A DNA stretch of 64,000 nucleotides from WHSW01 sp963767475 (GCA_963767475.1 CAVYEI010000003.1:868001-932000), one strand, 5' to 3'; shown: positions 16,931 to 25,393, counted from the stretch's first letter. A program made the numbers and translations. The notes: generated by a model not told the origin, from the letters alone.

Positions 16931-18107
16931 CGGTGCCGCAGCGGCACCTCAGCTCCAAGAACCCGGCTGGCTGACTGAGGCGCGAGATCGGGCCAAGGAG
17001 CTTGCGGCCGGTCTCGAGTTGCCGACGCATAAGCAGAGGGGCTGGGAGTTCACCGACCTCTCCGAGCTCGACCTCGACGGCTACACCGAGGCGGTCGCCA
17101 CGGTTGACGGCCTGACCGCCTCCAGCGACGACGACGTAATCGTGATGCCGCTCGCCGAGGCCGCGGCCGAGCACCCGGAGCTGGTCCGCGAACGGCTGGG
17201 GACGATCGTCCCGGCGGCCGACCCGTTCACGGCCCGCAACCAGGCCCGCTGGCGCGATGGTCTCTTCGTCTACGTGCCCGCCGGCAAGCGCTTGCAGGAG
17301 CCGATCAAGCTGACGATCTCGGGCGACCCCGGCGACGAGGTCGAGTGGCGGGTGCTGATCGTGCTCGGCGAGGGCGCCGAGGCCGAGGTCTGGGAGCGCT
17401 ATGCGTCCAAGGGCGAAGGCCTGTTCAACGGCGTCGTCGAGCTCGCCGTCGGCGACGCGGCGAACCTGCGCTACGTCTGCGAGCAGGAGATCTCCGACGA
17501 GGGCTGGGTGTTCGCCACCCAGCGGGCCGAGATCGGCCGCGACGCCCATCTCGACTGGGTCGCGCTCGGCTTCGGCTCCGCCCACGGCAAGGTGCGGATG
17601 GAGACCAAGCTCGCCGGCCGCGGCTCGAGCGCCAAGGTCACCGGCGCCTACGCCGGGGACGGCGATCAACACCTCGACTACGACACCACCCAGGAGCACG
17701 CCGGCGAGGACACCACCTCCGACCTCGCCTTCCGCGGCGTGCTCACCGACCGCGCGACCGCGGTCTGGCGGGGGATGATCCGCGTCGACAAGGGTGCCCA
17801 GCGCACCGACGCTTTTCAGGAGAGTCGCAATCTGTTGCTCTCCACCGACGCCCACGCCGACGCGATCCCGGGGCTCGAGATAGAGGCCGACGACGTTCGC
17901 TGCACGCACGCCGCGGCGGTCGCCCAGGTCGACCCCGAGCAGCTCTACTACCTGCGCTCCCACGGGCTCGGCGACGCCAACGCCAAGCGCCTGGTGATCG
18001 AGGGCTTCCTCCAGGAGCTGGTCGAGCGCGCCCACGAGGGCCCGATCCGCGATGCGCTTCGCGACGAGCTCGAGGGCCGCCTCGAGCGCCTGCTGACGCC
18101 GGCCTGA
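16923..18107 (+). CDS. sufD: Fe-S cluster assembly protein SufD
   Basis: 394 aa partner of SufB with the same beta-helix fold: FVYVPAGKRLQEPIKL, then TTQEHAGEDTTSDLAFRGVL and GLEIEADDVRCTHAAAVAQVD, the latter including the conserved Cys and His of SufD. It starts with TTG inside the end of sufB. No sufT gene follows; the next 130 nt hold only a short ORF before an unrelated SnoaL-like gene. Confidence 0.95.
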   Translation: MADGAAAAPQLQEPGWLTEARDRAKELAAGLELPTHKQRGWEFTDLSELDLDGYTEAVATVDGLTASSDDDVIVMPLAEAAAEHPELVRERLGTIVPAADPFTARNQARWRDGLFVYVPAGKRLQEPIKLTISGDPGDEVEWRVLIVLGEGAEAEVWERYASKGEGLFNGVVELAVGDAANLRYVCEQEISDEGWVFATQRAEIGRDAHLDWVALGFGSAHGKVRMETKLAGRGSSAKVTGAYAGDGDQHLDYDTTQEHAGEDTTSDLAFRGVLTDRATAVWRGMIRVDKGAQRTDAFQESRNLLLSTDAHADAIPGLEIEADDVRCTHAAAVAQVDPEQLYYLRSHGLGDANAKRLVIEGFLQELVERAHEGPIRDALRDELEGRLERLLTPA

Positions 18108-18120
18108 GCGACGTGGGCAA

Positions 18121-18225
18121 GTGAGCGGCCAGCGAGTCCCCGGCGGGGTGGTGCACAACAACGAGTTCATCTGCTGGGTCGAGGATGCAAAGCAGGAGAC
18201 CACCCGCGAGCGCACCGGCAGCTAA
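18121..18225 (+). CDS. Short ORF (34 aa), possible remnant of a longer gene
   Basis: GTG-initiated 34-aa ORF 13 nt after sufD. It reads VPGGVVHNNEFICWVEDAKQ followed by a polar tail. The composition looks like real protein rather than GC noise, but it is too short to classify and has only a weak GGGCAA upstream. It may be a C-terminal scrap of a decayed gene or a small protein in the suf transcript. Confidence 0.25.
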   Translation: MSGQRVPGGVVHNNEFICWVEDAKQETTRERTGS

Positions 18226-18238
18226 TCGAAGGAGGACG

Positions 18239-18616
18239 ATGGCGTCGACCGATTCCGACACACTCACAGCACTTCTGGCCGCCTTCAACAGCCACGACGC
18301 CGAGGCCGTGATCCAGTTCTTCACCGACGATTGCGTGATGGAGATGCCGCGAGGGCCGGATCCGTGGGGAACGCGCCTGACGGGCAAAGCAGCGGTGCGG
18401 GCCGGCATCGAAGCGCGCTTTGCCGGCATTCCAGACATTCACTACGGCCGGGACCGTCACTGGGTCTGCGGAGATCGTGGCGTCTCAGAGTGGACGATCA
18501 CCGGTACCGACACCTCGGGCACGAAGGTCGAGGTCCAGGGTTGTGACCTGTTCGAGCTGCGAGGCGGGAAGATCGTCCGCAAGGACTCGTACTGGAAGAT
18601 CGTCGAGCGGGCCTGA
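18239..18616 (+). CDS. SnoaL-like / NTF2-fold protein
   Basis: 125 aa cone-shaped NTF2-like fold. LLAAFNSHDAEAVIQFFTDDCVMEM, GKAAVRAGIEARFAGIPD and the closing GGKIVRKDSYWKI are typical of SnoaL-like polyketide-cyclase homologs, whose roles vary (isomerase, cyclase or ligand binding). AAGGAGG lies immediately upstream of the ATG. Its stop codon directly abuts the stop of the convergent nuclease gene. Confidence 0.8.
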   Translation: MASTDSDTLTALLAAFNSHDAEAVIQFFTDDCVMEMPRGPDPWGTRLTGKAAVRAGIEARFAGIPDIHYGRDRHWVCGDRGVSEWTITGTDTSGTKVEVQGCDLFELRGGKIVRKDSYWKIVERA

Positions 18617-19024
18617 CTACAGGCGCAGGATCTCGAAGCTGACCCGTCCCTCGCGGACGGCACGCTGCACGGCGCGCTCGTTGCCGTTCAGCTTCGAGCG
18701 GCCGGTCTTGACCTCGACCAGGACCACCTCGCGCAGCTCGCCGGCGCCGATCCCGTCGAAGATCACGTAGTCGATCGGGGCGCCGATGAAGCGGGCCTCG
18801 CTGGGATCGAAACGGTCGCTGAACGCGGGCACCAGGGGGACCAGCTGTTCACCGGCCTTCCCCGAGAGCACGCTGCGGCTGCGCTTGGTGGCGTCCTTGC
18901 GCGCCGCCGCGAGGTCGTCATCGTCGTAGCGGTAGACGGCGCGGTAGCGGGCGAACGCCGCCGTCAGCCAGAGCAGGACGGCGAGGGCAGCGAGCAGCAG
19001 CGCGGTGGCGACGGAGTCGTCCAT
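18617..19024 (-). CDS. Membrane-anchored PD-(D/E)XK nuclease-like protein
   Basis: 135 aa. One N-terminal transmembrane helix (about 6-24) precedes a small restriction-endonuclease-like domain with Glu59 (GKAGEQ), Asp85 (PIDYVIFDG) and Glu104-X-Lys106 (VEVKTGRS), the full set of PD-(D/E)XK residues. It resembles the predicted membrane-linked endonucleases distantly related to archaeal Holliday junction resolvases (COG4741-like). The substrate is unknown; a role in imported or degraded DNA is a guess. Confidence 0.7.
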   Translation of the reverse strand: MDDSVATALLLAALAVLLWLTAAFARYRAVYRYDDDDLAAARKDATKRSRSVLSGKAGEQLVPLVPAFSDRFDPSEARFIGAPIDYVIFDGIGAGELREVVLVEVKTGRSKLNGNERAVQRAVREGRVSFEILRL

Positions 19025-19104
19025 CGGCCCGATTGTGTCCGCGACCCCGGTCGAGATCGCCAGCCTGCAAGGGATCGCCCGCGATCCGCTTGACTGAGCT
19101 CTCG

Positions 19105-19758
19105 ATGAACCCGCTTCGCCGCCTGCTCAATCGCCCGCTGCCACCGCGGGTGGCGATCGTCCAGGCGGCGCTCGACCGCTTTTCGAAGCCGAGCTACCTC
19201 GAGATCGGCGTCCATACAGGAGTCCTCTTCCTGCACCTGCGCGCGCACCGCAAGCTCGGCGTCGATCCGGATCCAAAGGTTCCGCGATGGAAGCGGCTGG
19301 CGCACCCGAACACGGCGATCCGCGGCCGCCTTCTCGCCCAGACCAGCGACGAGTTCTTCGCCGCGCTCGACCCGGGCGAGCGCTTCGACGTCGTCTTCGT
19401 CGACGGCCTGCACCTGCACGAGCAGGCGCTGCGCGACATCGAGAACGCGGTTCGATATCTCTCGGCCGACGGCGTCGTCTTCGTCCACGACTGCAACCCG
19501 GCGGACGCGGTCAGCGCCGGGCGCGATCCCGAGGCGACCGCGGGCGCGGGCTGGTGCGGCGACGTCTGGAAGGCGATCGCCCACCTGCGCTCGCACCGCG
19601 GCGACCTCAGGATCGAGACGCTCGACACCGACAACGGGATCGCAGTCGTCCGCCGCGGTCCCAACCCGAAGGCGACCGGCGAGCTCTCGGTCGATGCGCT
19701 CGCCTATGAAGACCTCGCCACGCGCCGGGTCGAGCTACTCGGACTGCGCTCGCCCTAG
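19105..19758 (+). CDS. Class I SAM-dependent methyltransferase (Methyltransf_24-like)
   Basis: 217 aa. Motif I is YLEIGVHTG, followed by acidic GVDPDP, and a metal-binding-like DVVFVDGLHLHEQALRDIENA resembling cephalosporin-hydroxylase/CmcI-type and Methyltransf_24 proteins encoded near glycan genes. VFVHDCNP provides the later Asp. I chose the ATG giving MNPLRRLL; a TTG five codons earlier is possible. The substrate is unknown. Confidence 0.75.
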   Translation: MNPLRRLLNRPLPPRVAIVQAALDRFSKPSYLEIGVHTGVLFLHLRAHRKLGVDPDPKVPRWKRLAHPNTAIRGRLLAQTSDEFFAALDPGERFDVVFVDGLHLHEQALRDIENAVRYLSADGVVFVHDCNPADAVSAGRDPEATAGAGWCGDVWKAIAHLRSHRGDLRIETLDTDNGIAVVRRGPNPKATGELSVDALAYEDLATRRVELLGLRSP

Positions 19759-19760
19759 AT

Positions 19761-21035
19761 CTACGCGAGCAGCGTTTCGCCGACGTAGCCGCCGGGCTCG
19801 ATCCCCGGCGGCACGGCGAAGACCGCGCTCGAGGTGTGGACGATGTACTCGTTGAGCAGATCGCCCGAGAGGTTGCGCTGGATCGTCTCGAACTGAGCCG
19901 GATCGCGCTGAAAGCAGATGAAGAAGAGGCCGGCGTCGAGCTGGCCGGTGACCTCGTCGAAGCCGTCGGTGAACGAGTAGCCGCGGCGCAGGATCCTGGT
20001 CTCGAGCTCGGTTCCGGAGCTGAGCCGGATGTGGGCGTCGCGAGCGATCACCGGCCCCTCGGGGCCACGGGCTTCGAGGTCGGGGGTGTCGAACTCGCGC
20101 TCGCCGCCGAGCGGAGCGCCACTCGGCTTCACCCGGCCGATCACGCGCTGCTGCTCGCCGAGCGCGGTCCGGTCCCAGCTCTCGATCAGCATCCGGATCC
20201 GGCGGCTGACGACGTAGGTCCCGCCGCGCAGCCACTCCGGCGCCTCGTCGCCGGTCCACACGAACCGCTCCAGCGCCTCGGTGTCCTCGGCAACGATGTT
20301 GTTGGTGCCGTCCCTGAACCCCATCAGGTTGCGCGGGGTGTCCTGGGCGCGGGTGGTCGCCGCGGTGCGCCCGAAGCCGAGCTGAGACCAGCGCATGACC
20401 ACCGATCCGCGGCCGATCCGGGCCAGGTTGCGGACCGCGTGGAAGGCGACCTGGGGATCGTCGGAGCACGCCTGGACGCAGATGTCGCCGCCGGAGAGCG
20501 TCGGATCGATCGCCTCCGCCGGCAACGGCGGAAACTGGCGCAAGGCGGCGGGGCGCTGCGACGCAAGCCCGAAGCGGTCGACCCCGTCGCGCTCGAACAG
20601 GCCGGGCCCGAAGCCGAAGGTGATCGTCAGCCGGCTGGGCAGATGGCCGAGCGCCTCGCCGGTGTCGTCGGGGGGCAGCAGGTCCTCGGCGTTTCGTGGG
20701 CCCGCCGGCACGCCGGCGGTCATGTTGGCCGCCGCCGCAGTCCATTCGCGCAGCAGCAGGATCAGCTCCTCGCGGGTCTCCGCGGTGACGTCGAAGGAGG
20801 CGAAGTGCAGGCGGTCCTGCTGGGCGGTGACGATCCCTGCCTGGCGCTCGCCCCAATACGGAACCGTCCCCGTGCCCTCGGGTGGGTCGTCGTCCGTTGC
20901 CCGTTCGTGGCCGAGGGCGTAGCCGGCGGCGCCGAGCCCGAGCCCGGCGCCGGCGACTCCGGCGGTCGTCAGCAGGCCCCGCCGCGTCAGTCCGCGGCGG
21001 GCCTGCTCCTGCTCAATGCGGTGGTCGTCGTTCAA
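19761..21035 (-). CDS. efeB: Dye-decolorizing peroxidase EfeB (Tat-exported)
   Basis: 424 aa heme peroxidase. A twin-arginine signal (LTRRGLLTTAG, then a hydrophobic stretch to about 42) directs folded export. The DyP fingerprint GFRDG is at 239-243 with catalytic Asp242, and the proximal heme His is His335 in RDAHIRL. EfeB-type DyPs release or oxidise iron for EfeO/EfeU. It starts with TTG overlapping the efeO stop (TTGA), so the two form an operon. No efeU permease is in the window. Confidence 0.9.
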   Translation of the reverse strand: MNDDHRIEQEQARRGLTRRGLLTTAGVAGAGLGLGAAGYALGHERATDDDPPEGTGTVPYWGERQAGIVTAQQDRLHFASFDVTAETREELILLLREWTAAAANMTAGVPAGPRNAEDLLPPDDTGEALGHLPSRLTITFGFGPGLFERDGVDRFGLASQRPAALRQFPPLPAEAIDPTLSGGDICVQACSDDPQVAFHAVRNLARIGRGSVVMRWSQLGFGRTAATTRAQDTPRNLMGFRDGTNNIVAEDTEALERFVWTGDEAPEWLRGGTYVVSRRIRMLIESWDRTALGEQQRVIGRVKPSGAPLGGEREFDTPDLEARGPEGPVIARDAHIRLSSGTELETRILRRGYSFTDGFDEVTGQLDAGLFFICFQRDPAQFETIQRNLSGDLLNEYIVHTSSAVFAVPPGIEPGGYVGETLLA

Positions 21036-21910
21036 CCCACCTCCGACGGTACCCGCGACAGCGGCTCGCCGAGCGTGTCGATCTGCTGGGCGAGCGCCTG
21101 GGTCTGGCTCTCGCTGAGGGTGTCGTAGAGGACGAAGCCGTTGCCCTCGCGGTGCTCGTCGAGCAGCGCGTACATGGCCTCGAACTCCTGCTCGATCTCG
21201 GCCACGAGCTCGGGGTCGACCTGCTCCAGCGCAGGCTCCAGCGCCTCGAACCCGGCCTCGGCCCCGGCCACGTTGGCCTCGAAGTCCCAGAGGTCGGTGT
21301 GCGAGTAGCGCTCCTCCTCGCCGGTGATCTTCGACGCCGAGACCTCGGCCAGCAGGTCGACGGATCCCTGAGCGATCTCGACCGGGTCGAAGTCGGCCTT
21401 GATCGCGATGTCGTTGAGGTTCTTGACGTCGTTGCGCAGCTCCTTGATCGTCTTCTCGAGACCCTCGGTCGTTTCATCGATCCAGAGCGCCTTCTCGATC
21501 CGGTGGTAGCCACCCCACTCGTCGGGCGGGATGTCGCCCTCGCGACCGTCGATGTCCGGGTCGAGGTCGCCGAAGGCGCCGGCGACCGGCTCGATCCGCT
21601 CGAAGTGCACGCGGGCGGCCGGATAGGCCTCCTTGGCCCCGTCGATGTCGTCGTCCTCGACCGAAGCGAGGAAGGTGTCCGTCGCGCCGACGAAGTCGCC
21701 GGTCTCCTGCTCGACGTAGGCGTCGTAGTCGGCGACCGCCTGGTCGAGGAGCGCGGGGTCGATCGCCGCCGCGGTCGTCGTCGCAGGCGGTGACGACTCG
21801 GCTTGAGTTGTCGAATCGTCGTCCGAGCCGCAGCCGGTGGCCGTGACGAGGGACGCTGCTGTGAGCGCGGCGACGCCGAGTCGCCAAGGGATCGAGATGG
21901 TCTGCCTCAC
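21032..21910 (-). CDS. efeO: Iron uptake lipoprotein EfeO (imelysin/M75 family)
   Basis: 292 aa from the GTG I prefer, which has AAAGGAG 10 nt upstream and gives a clean lipoprotein signal (LVTATGC). An ATG 15 codons earlier is possible. The imelysin-like helical domain carries the metal motif GYHRIEKALW (HxxE). Rich in Asp and Glu, it should bind ferrous or ferric iron outside the membrane. It leads the efeO-efeB operon, and a DtxR/IdeR-like box lies about 50 nt before the start. Confidence 0.88.
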   Translation of the reverse strand: MRQTISIPWRLGVAALTAASLVTATGCGSDDDSTTQAESSPPATTTAAAIDPALLDQAVADYDAYVEQETGDFVGATDTFLASVEDDDIDGAKEAYPAARVHFERIEPVAGAFGDLDPDIDGREGDIPPDEWGGYHRIEKALWIDETTEGLEKTIKELRNDVKNLNDIAIKADFDPVEIAQGSVDLLAEVSASKITGEEERYSHTDLWDFEANVAGAEAGFEALEPALEQVDPELVAEIEQEFEAMYALLDEHREGNGFVLYDTLSESQTQALAQQIDTLGEPLSRVPSEVG

Positions 21911-21961
21911 GGCGTTGGTTCTCCTTTTCTCCGAGTGTGTATGGACGTCGGCCATCCCGAC

Positions 21962-21989
21962 TTAGGTACGCCTAATTAGGCTACCCTAA
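21962..21989. promoter_or_regulatory. DtxR/IdeR-like iron box upstream of efeO
   Basis: A 28-bp near-palindrome opening with TTAGGTA and closing with TACCCTAA around a CCTAATTAGG core. Two overlapping 19-bp windows (from 21962 and from 21971) each resemble the iron box TTAGGTTAGGCTAACCTAA; the second matches at 13 of 19 positions by my count. Placement before an iron-uptake operon supports iron repression by a DtxR-family protein, not encoded here. Confidence 0.65.
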
Positions 21990-22047
21990 CCAGCGCGCAG
22001 GAGGGCCACCGCCATCCGGTGGCCCTCCGCGCACCAATTCCCGCCCC

Positions 22048-22752
22048 CTAGTTCGAGCGCCGCGAACGCGCCAGGGCGGTCCCCCCCGCGACGAGCCCGA
22101 GCCCGCCGAGGGCGATCCCGGCGATCGCGAGGCCATCCGACGAGCCTTCGTCCTCATCACCCTCCTCGACCTCGACCGTCGGCTCCTCGGATGCCTCCTC
22201 GGAGTCCTCGTCCTCGGTCGCCGCCGCGTGGTGATCCTCGCCCGCGGCGGTCAGGGTCACCGTCGGCGCCGGTTCCTCGGCGTCCGCAGCCCCGATCCAG
22301 CGCACGACCTCGCCGCCCTCGTAGGTCTGCAGCGCCTTGAACGTCAGCGTCTCGCCTTCGGCGTCGGGCGTCAGCACCGAGAGCCCGAAGTCCTGAAACG
22401 CCCCGGGCGGGACCAGCCCCTCCTCCCCGTCGCCGGTCCAGGTGATCCGGGTCACCTGCTCGGTGGCCTCGAAGCCCGGCTCGATCTCGACCGGCTGGTC
22501 GAGCTTCTCCTTGGTCACCTTCACCTCCCAGCCCGCAACGGGCTCATAGGAGGCGAAGTAGAAGCCATCCGGCAGCTCCACGTCGACCTTCACCGTGCCG
22601 GCGTCGTCACGCTCGTTGGGAACGCGAACGTCGAGCCGGGTGAAGGTGCCCGCCGGAACGCTCTCGGGCTGCAGGGTCACGTGCGCGGCGGCCACGGCCG
22701 GCAACGCCAGCGCCGTGCTCGCGATCAGCGCGATCGTCAACTTGATTCTCAT
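22048..22752 (-). CDS. YcnI-like copper-binding protein (DUF1775)
   Basis: 234 aa. A signal peptide ends AAA so that the mature chain starts at His24 (HVTLQPESVPAGTFTRLDVRVPNE region). YcnI of Bacillus binds copper through this N-terminal His with a nearby Trp, and PVAGWEV supplies the Trp here. An acidic Glu/Asp-rich linker is followed by one C-terminal transmembrane helix and RSRRSN. It is the last gene of the copper operon, with an AAAGGAG site before its ATG. Confidence 0.88.
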   Translation of the reverse strand: MRIKLTIALIASTALALPAVAAAHVTLQPESVPAGTFTRLDVRVPNERDDAGTVKVDVELPDGFYFASYEPVAGWEVKVTKEKLDQPVEIEPGFEATEQVTRITWTGDGEEGLVPPGAFQDFGLSVLTPDAEGETLTFKALQTYEGGEVVRWIGAADAEEPAPTVTLTAAGEDHHAAATEDEDSEEASEEPTVEVEEGDEDEGSSDGLAIAGIALGGLGLVAGGTALARSRRSN

Positions 22753-22788
22753 CTCTGTGTCTCCTTTGCTTGTCCTCTGTCAACTCCG

Positions 22789-23028
22789 TCACGCGGGCAG
22801 CGCCGGCGGAGCACGGCCGGCGAGCGCTCCCGAGAGCAGCTCGCCGAGGCGCCGGTGGACGGCGCGGACGAAGTGCGCCGCGCGCGGCGGAGGGTCGGCG
22901 ACCGCGCGCGGGCGCGTTTGCAGGCGAAGCCGGGCGAGCACGCGCTCGCCCGGATAGCGCCCGACCACCAGCGCCGCGAACAGCAGCAGCGCCGGCAAGA
23001 GGCCGAGCAGGAGCGAGATCGCGGTCAT
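22789..23028 (-). CDS. Small membrane protein of the copper operon
   Basis: 79 aa. One N-terminal transmembrane helix (about 4-22) is followed by an Arg-rich cytosolic tail (GERVLARLRLQTRP). No family is recognised. The ATGA overlap with the CopCD gene shows translational coupling, so a role in copper handling is likely but undefined. Confidence 0.6.
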   Translation of the reverse strand: MTAISLLLGLLPALLLFAALVVGRYPGERVLARLRLQTRPRAVADPPPRAAHFVRAVHRRLGELLSGALAGRAPPALPA

Positions 23029-24737
23029 TCGAGCGGCACCTCGATCTCGGTCGTGTACTGGTCGAAGGCCGAGACCCGGATCGCGACCTCGAGCCGCCAG
23101 TCGCCGGCGATCGCGAGGTCGGCTCGGCGGACGACGTAATGGCCCGGTCCCGAAGGCCGGACGTCCTGGCCGAGGCCGGTGATCCCGGCATCCGGCATCG
23201 CCGCCGTCACCCGCACCTCCTTCGCCTGCTCGAACTGGGCTCCGGTGACCGAGTCGAAGAGGTAGACGTGGATCTGGTTGGCCCCCGGGCGCGCGGGGTC
23301 GACGGTGAGCTCGAGGTTCGCGGGCCCGAGCTCGGCCGAGGCCGAGAACGGTCCCTGGCTCCCCGCCGGTGGCGCCGTCGCCGCCAGCACCGCGGTCGCG
23401 GCGAGCACGCCGGCGATCAGGACGACCTCGGCGCGGATCGCCCGCCGCAGCTCGGCTCCGGCCGCGCCGGGCGCCCGCCCCTCGGCAGACTGGCGCTCGA
23501 GGGTCGCCAGCGAACGGCGGTTGCGCGCGCCGAGGATGATCAGGACCGCGAGCAGCGTCGCCTTGACCAGGATCGCCCGCCCGTAGCCGGAATCGACCAG
23601 GTCGGAGATCTGGTCGAGCTGGATGATCGACTGGGTCACACCGGTAGCCAGCAGCACCGCGACCGCCGTCAGCGCGATGGTCGAGAAGCGGCCCACCACT
23701 CCCACCAGCAGCCGCGTCTTCTCGCGGCCCTCGACGCTCGCGGTGGCGGCCGGGAGGCAGAAGAGGATCGCCGCCAGGCCACCGAGCCAGACCGAGAACG
23801 CGAGCACGTGGGCGAAGTTCACACTCAGCGAGAGCCAGGTCGGGTCGGTGACGCCGGAGTGGCCGGCGAGCGCGGGCGCGAGGGCGAGAAAGCCGAGACC
23901 GAGGCCGACCGCGACGACGGCGAACGGATTCTCCAGGCGCGGCCTGCGCGGCACCAGGAACACCGCGAGCAGCGCCAGGTCGAGTGCGCGCAACGCCCAG
24001 ACCGTGCCGAAGCGGGTCTCGAGCTCATCGCCGATCACCCCCGTCCGCAAGGCGTCCCAGAAGCTCGAGCCGAGGCCGACCGCGGCCTGCAACGCGACTC
24101 CGGCGAGCGTGGCGACGAGGCCGAGCGCGAGCCCGCCGATCAGCAGTCGCCGCAGTCGGGGATCGAAGCCGGCGGCGGCGCGGCGACGGTCGGGCGCGGC
24201 GGCAAAACCGCCGAGCGCCGGCGACCAGGCGAAGAAGAGGAAGATCACCCCGCCGATCACGAGCGCAGTCGACGCGTAGGTCGCCACCCGGACGACGCCG
24301 AGCGCCGCGTCGGTGACCGGTCCGGCGCCGGCCTCGTCGACGAGCTCGCCGACCCCGAGCGCGGGAGCTTCGGCCGGATCGCCGACGCTGAACGTGAACC
24401 CTCCCGAGACCGGATGCGAGTCGGCGCTGACGACACGGTAGGTGGCGGTGTAGACGCCTTCGGGAAGCTTCGGTGGCAGGGCGACCGAGACCGTCTCCGG
24501 CTGCTCGTGGATCAGCTCACCGGAATCGATCGGATTGCCCTCGGGGTCGAAGACGCGGACGGCGCCGAAGCTCGCCTCGACCGGTTCGTCGAACCGAAAC
24601 GAGACCTGCTCGGGCGAGGTCTCGAGCGAGGTACCGGCGCCGGGGCTGGTCTGCTCGAGCACGGCATGAGCGGATGCGACCGCGGGCGCGCCGACCGCCA
24701 CGGCCGCCGCCGCGAGGGTTGCGAGGACGAGCCTCAC
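23025..24737 (-). CDS. CopC-CopD fusion copper protein
   Basis: 570 aa. After a 23-residue signal the mature chain starts at His24 (HAVLEQTSPG), and DSHPVSGGFTFSVGD completes the CopC copper site (residues about 24-118). Eight or so transmembrane helices form the CopD domain (about 150-440), with HSG and NFAHVLAFSVWLGG, a region bearing conserved His. A C-terminal beta domain (about 455-570) resembles YtkA-like domains. It starts with GTG overlapping the upstream gene stop (GTGA). It probably moves copper across the membrane; direction is uncertain. Confidence 0.88.
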   Translation of the reverse strand: MRLVLATLAAAAVAVGAPAVASAHAVLEQTSPGAGTSLETSPEQVSFRFDEPVEASFGAVRVFDPEGNPIDSGELIHEQPETVSVALPPKLPEGVYTATYRVVSADSHPVSGGFTFSVGDPAEAPALGVGELVDEAGAGPVTDAALGVVRVATYASTALVIGGVIFLFFAWSPALGGFAAAPDRRRAAAGFDPRLRRLLIGGLALGLVATLAGVALQAAVGLGSSFWDALRTGVIGDELETRFGTVWALRALDLALLAVFLVPRRPRLENPFAVVAVGLGLGFLALAPALAGHSGVTDPTWLSLSVNFAHVLAFSVWLGGLAAILFCLPAATASVEGREKTRLLVGVVGRFSTIALTAVAVLLATGVTQSIIQLDQISDLVDSGYGRAILVKATLLAVLIILGARNRRSLATLERQSAEGRAPGAAGAELRRAIRAEVVLIAGVLAATAVLAATAPPAGSQGPFSASAELGPANLELTVDPARPGANQIHVYLFDSVTGAQFEQAKEVRVTAAMPDAGITGLGQDVRPSGPGHYVVRRADLAIAGDWRLEVAIRVSAFDQYTTEIEVPLE

Positions 24738-25393
24738 CAGACCTCCCCGTCGCTGTCGCCTTCCGAAGCCGGCCGTGCGGCCCGTCGGCGGATGCGCCAG
24801 ATGAAGAAGCCGAAGCTGCCCAGCACCGCGGCGGCGAGCCCGGCGAGCAGCGCGATCGACGGGCCTCCTTCGGTCGGCACCCAGGTGAGCGTTCCGGTGA
24901 CCTGCGCCGGCTTGCCGTCGACCAGCATGGGGACCTCCCAGTCGAAGACCTTGCTCTCGACCGACTCGTCGCTGACCTGCGGCGGCGTCCCCTCGCCCAT
25001 GTAGTGGATCCGGTGGTCGTGCCAGTCGTAGGTGTCGTGCGCGGCGACGTCGCGCCATTCGGGCGGCGCCTCGGCGTCCGCCTGCGCCGGCAGCTCGACC
25101 TCGGCGAAGCGGTCCTCGTTCAGATAGGTGGCCGGCGAACGCTGGTTGACCTGCACCGTTCCGTCGCCGAGGAAGCGCAGGTAGGGCTCCTCCTCGTACC
25201 CGAGCACGACGACCTCACGGCCTGGCTCGGCCCGGATCTGAATCCGGTCGTCAAGGCTGAGCACCTCGGCGTCGACGCCGGGACTCGAGCCGGTGACCTC
25301 CGATCTGAAGTTTGGGTTGCCCTGATGGGCGATGGCCGCGGGCGACGCGAGCGCGAATAACGCCAGCGAAGCCGCGAGCGCGCGGCGAAGCAT
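24734..25393 (-). CDS. Secreted protein with N-terminal His and WHDHRIHYM motif, unknown family
   Basis: 219 aa. A signal peptide ends IAHQG, so signal peptidase would leave His23 (after AIA) as the first residue. The extracytoplasmic domain has a His cluster at 119, 125, 127 and 130 (AAHDTYDWHDHRIHYMGEG), and one C-terminal transmembrane helix (about 183-203) anchors it. It lies between a Fur-family regulator and CopCD in one operon, so copper binding is a reasonable inference. A GAGGAGG site precedes the ATG. No named family is recognised. Confidence 0.7.
   Translation of the reverse strand: MLRRALAASLALFALASPAAIAHQGNPNFRSEVTGSSPGVDAEVLSLDDRIQIRAEPGREVVVLGYEEEPYLRFLGDGTVQVNQRSPATYLNEDRFAEVELPAQADAEAPPEWRDVAAHDTYDWHDHRIHYMGEGTPPQVSDESVESKVFDWEVPMLVDGKPAQVTGTLTWVPTEGGPSIALLAGLAAAVLGSFGFFIWRIRRRAARPASEGDSDGEVW

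Noticed and set aside
22770..25004. A 744-aa plus-strand ORF opposite CopCD
   Set aside because: Its composition is highly charged noise and it is antisense to a gene with clear CopC and CopD motifs.
23025..25058. A longer CopCD start giving 677 aa
   Set aside because: The first 107 residues overlap the upstream gene in another frame and are Arg/Gly noise; the GTG in the GTGA overlap gives a clean signal peptide.
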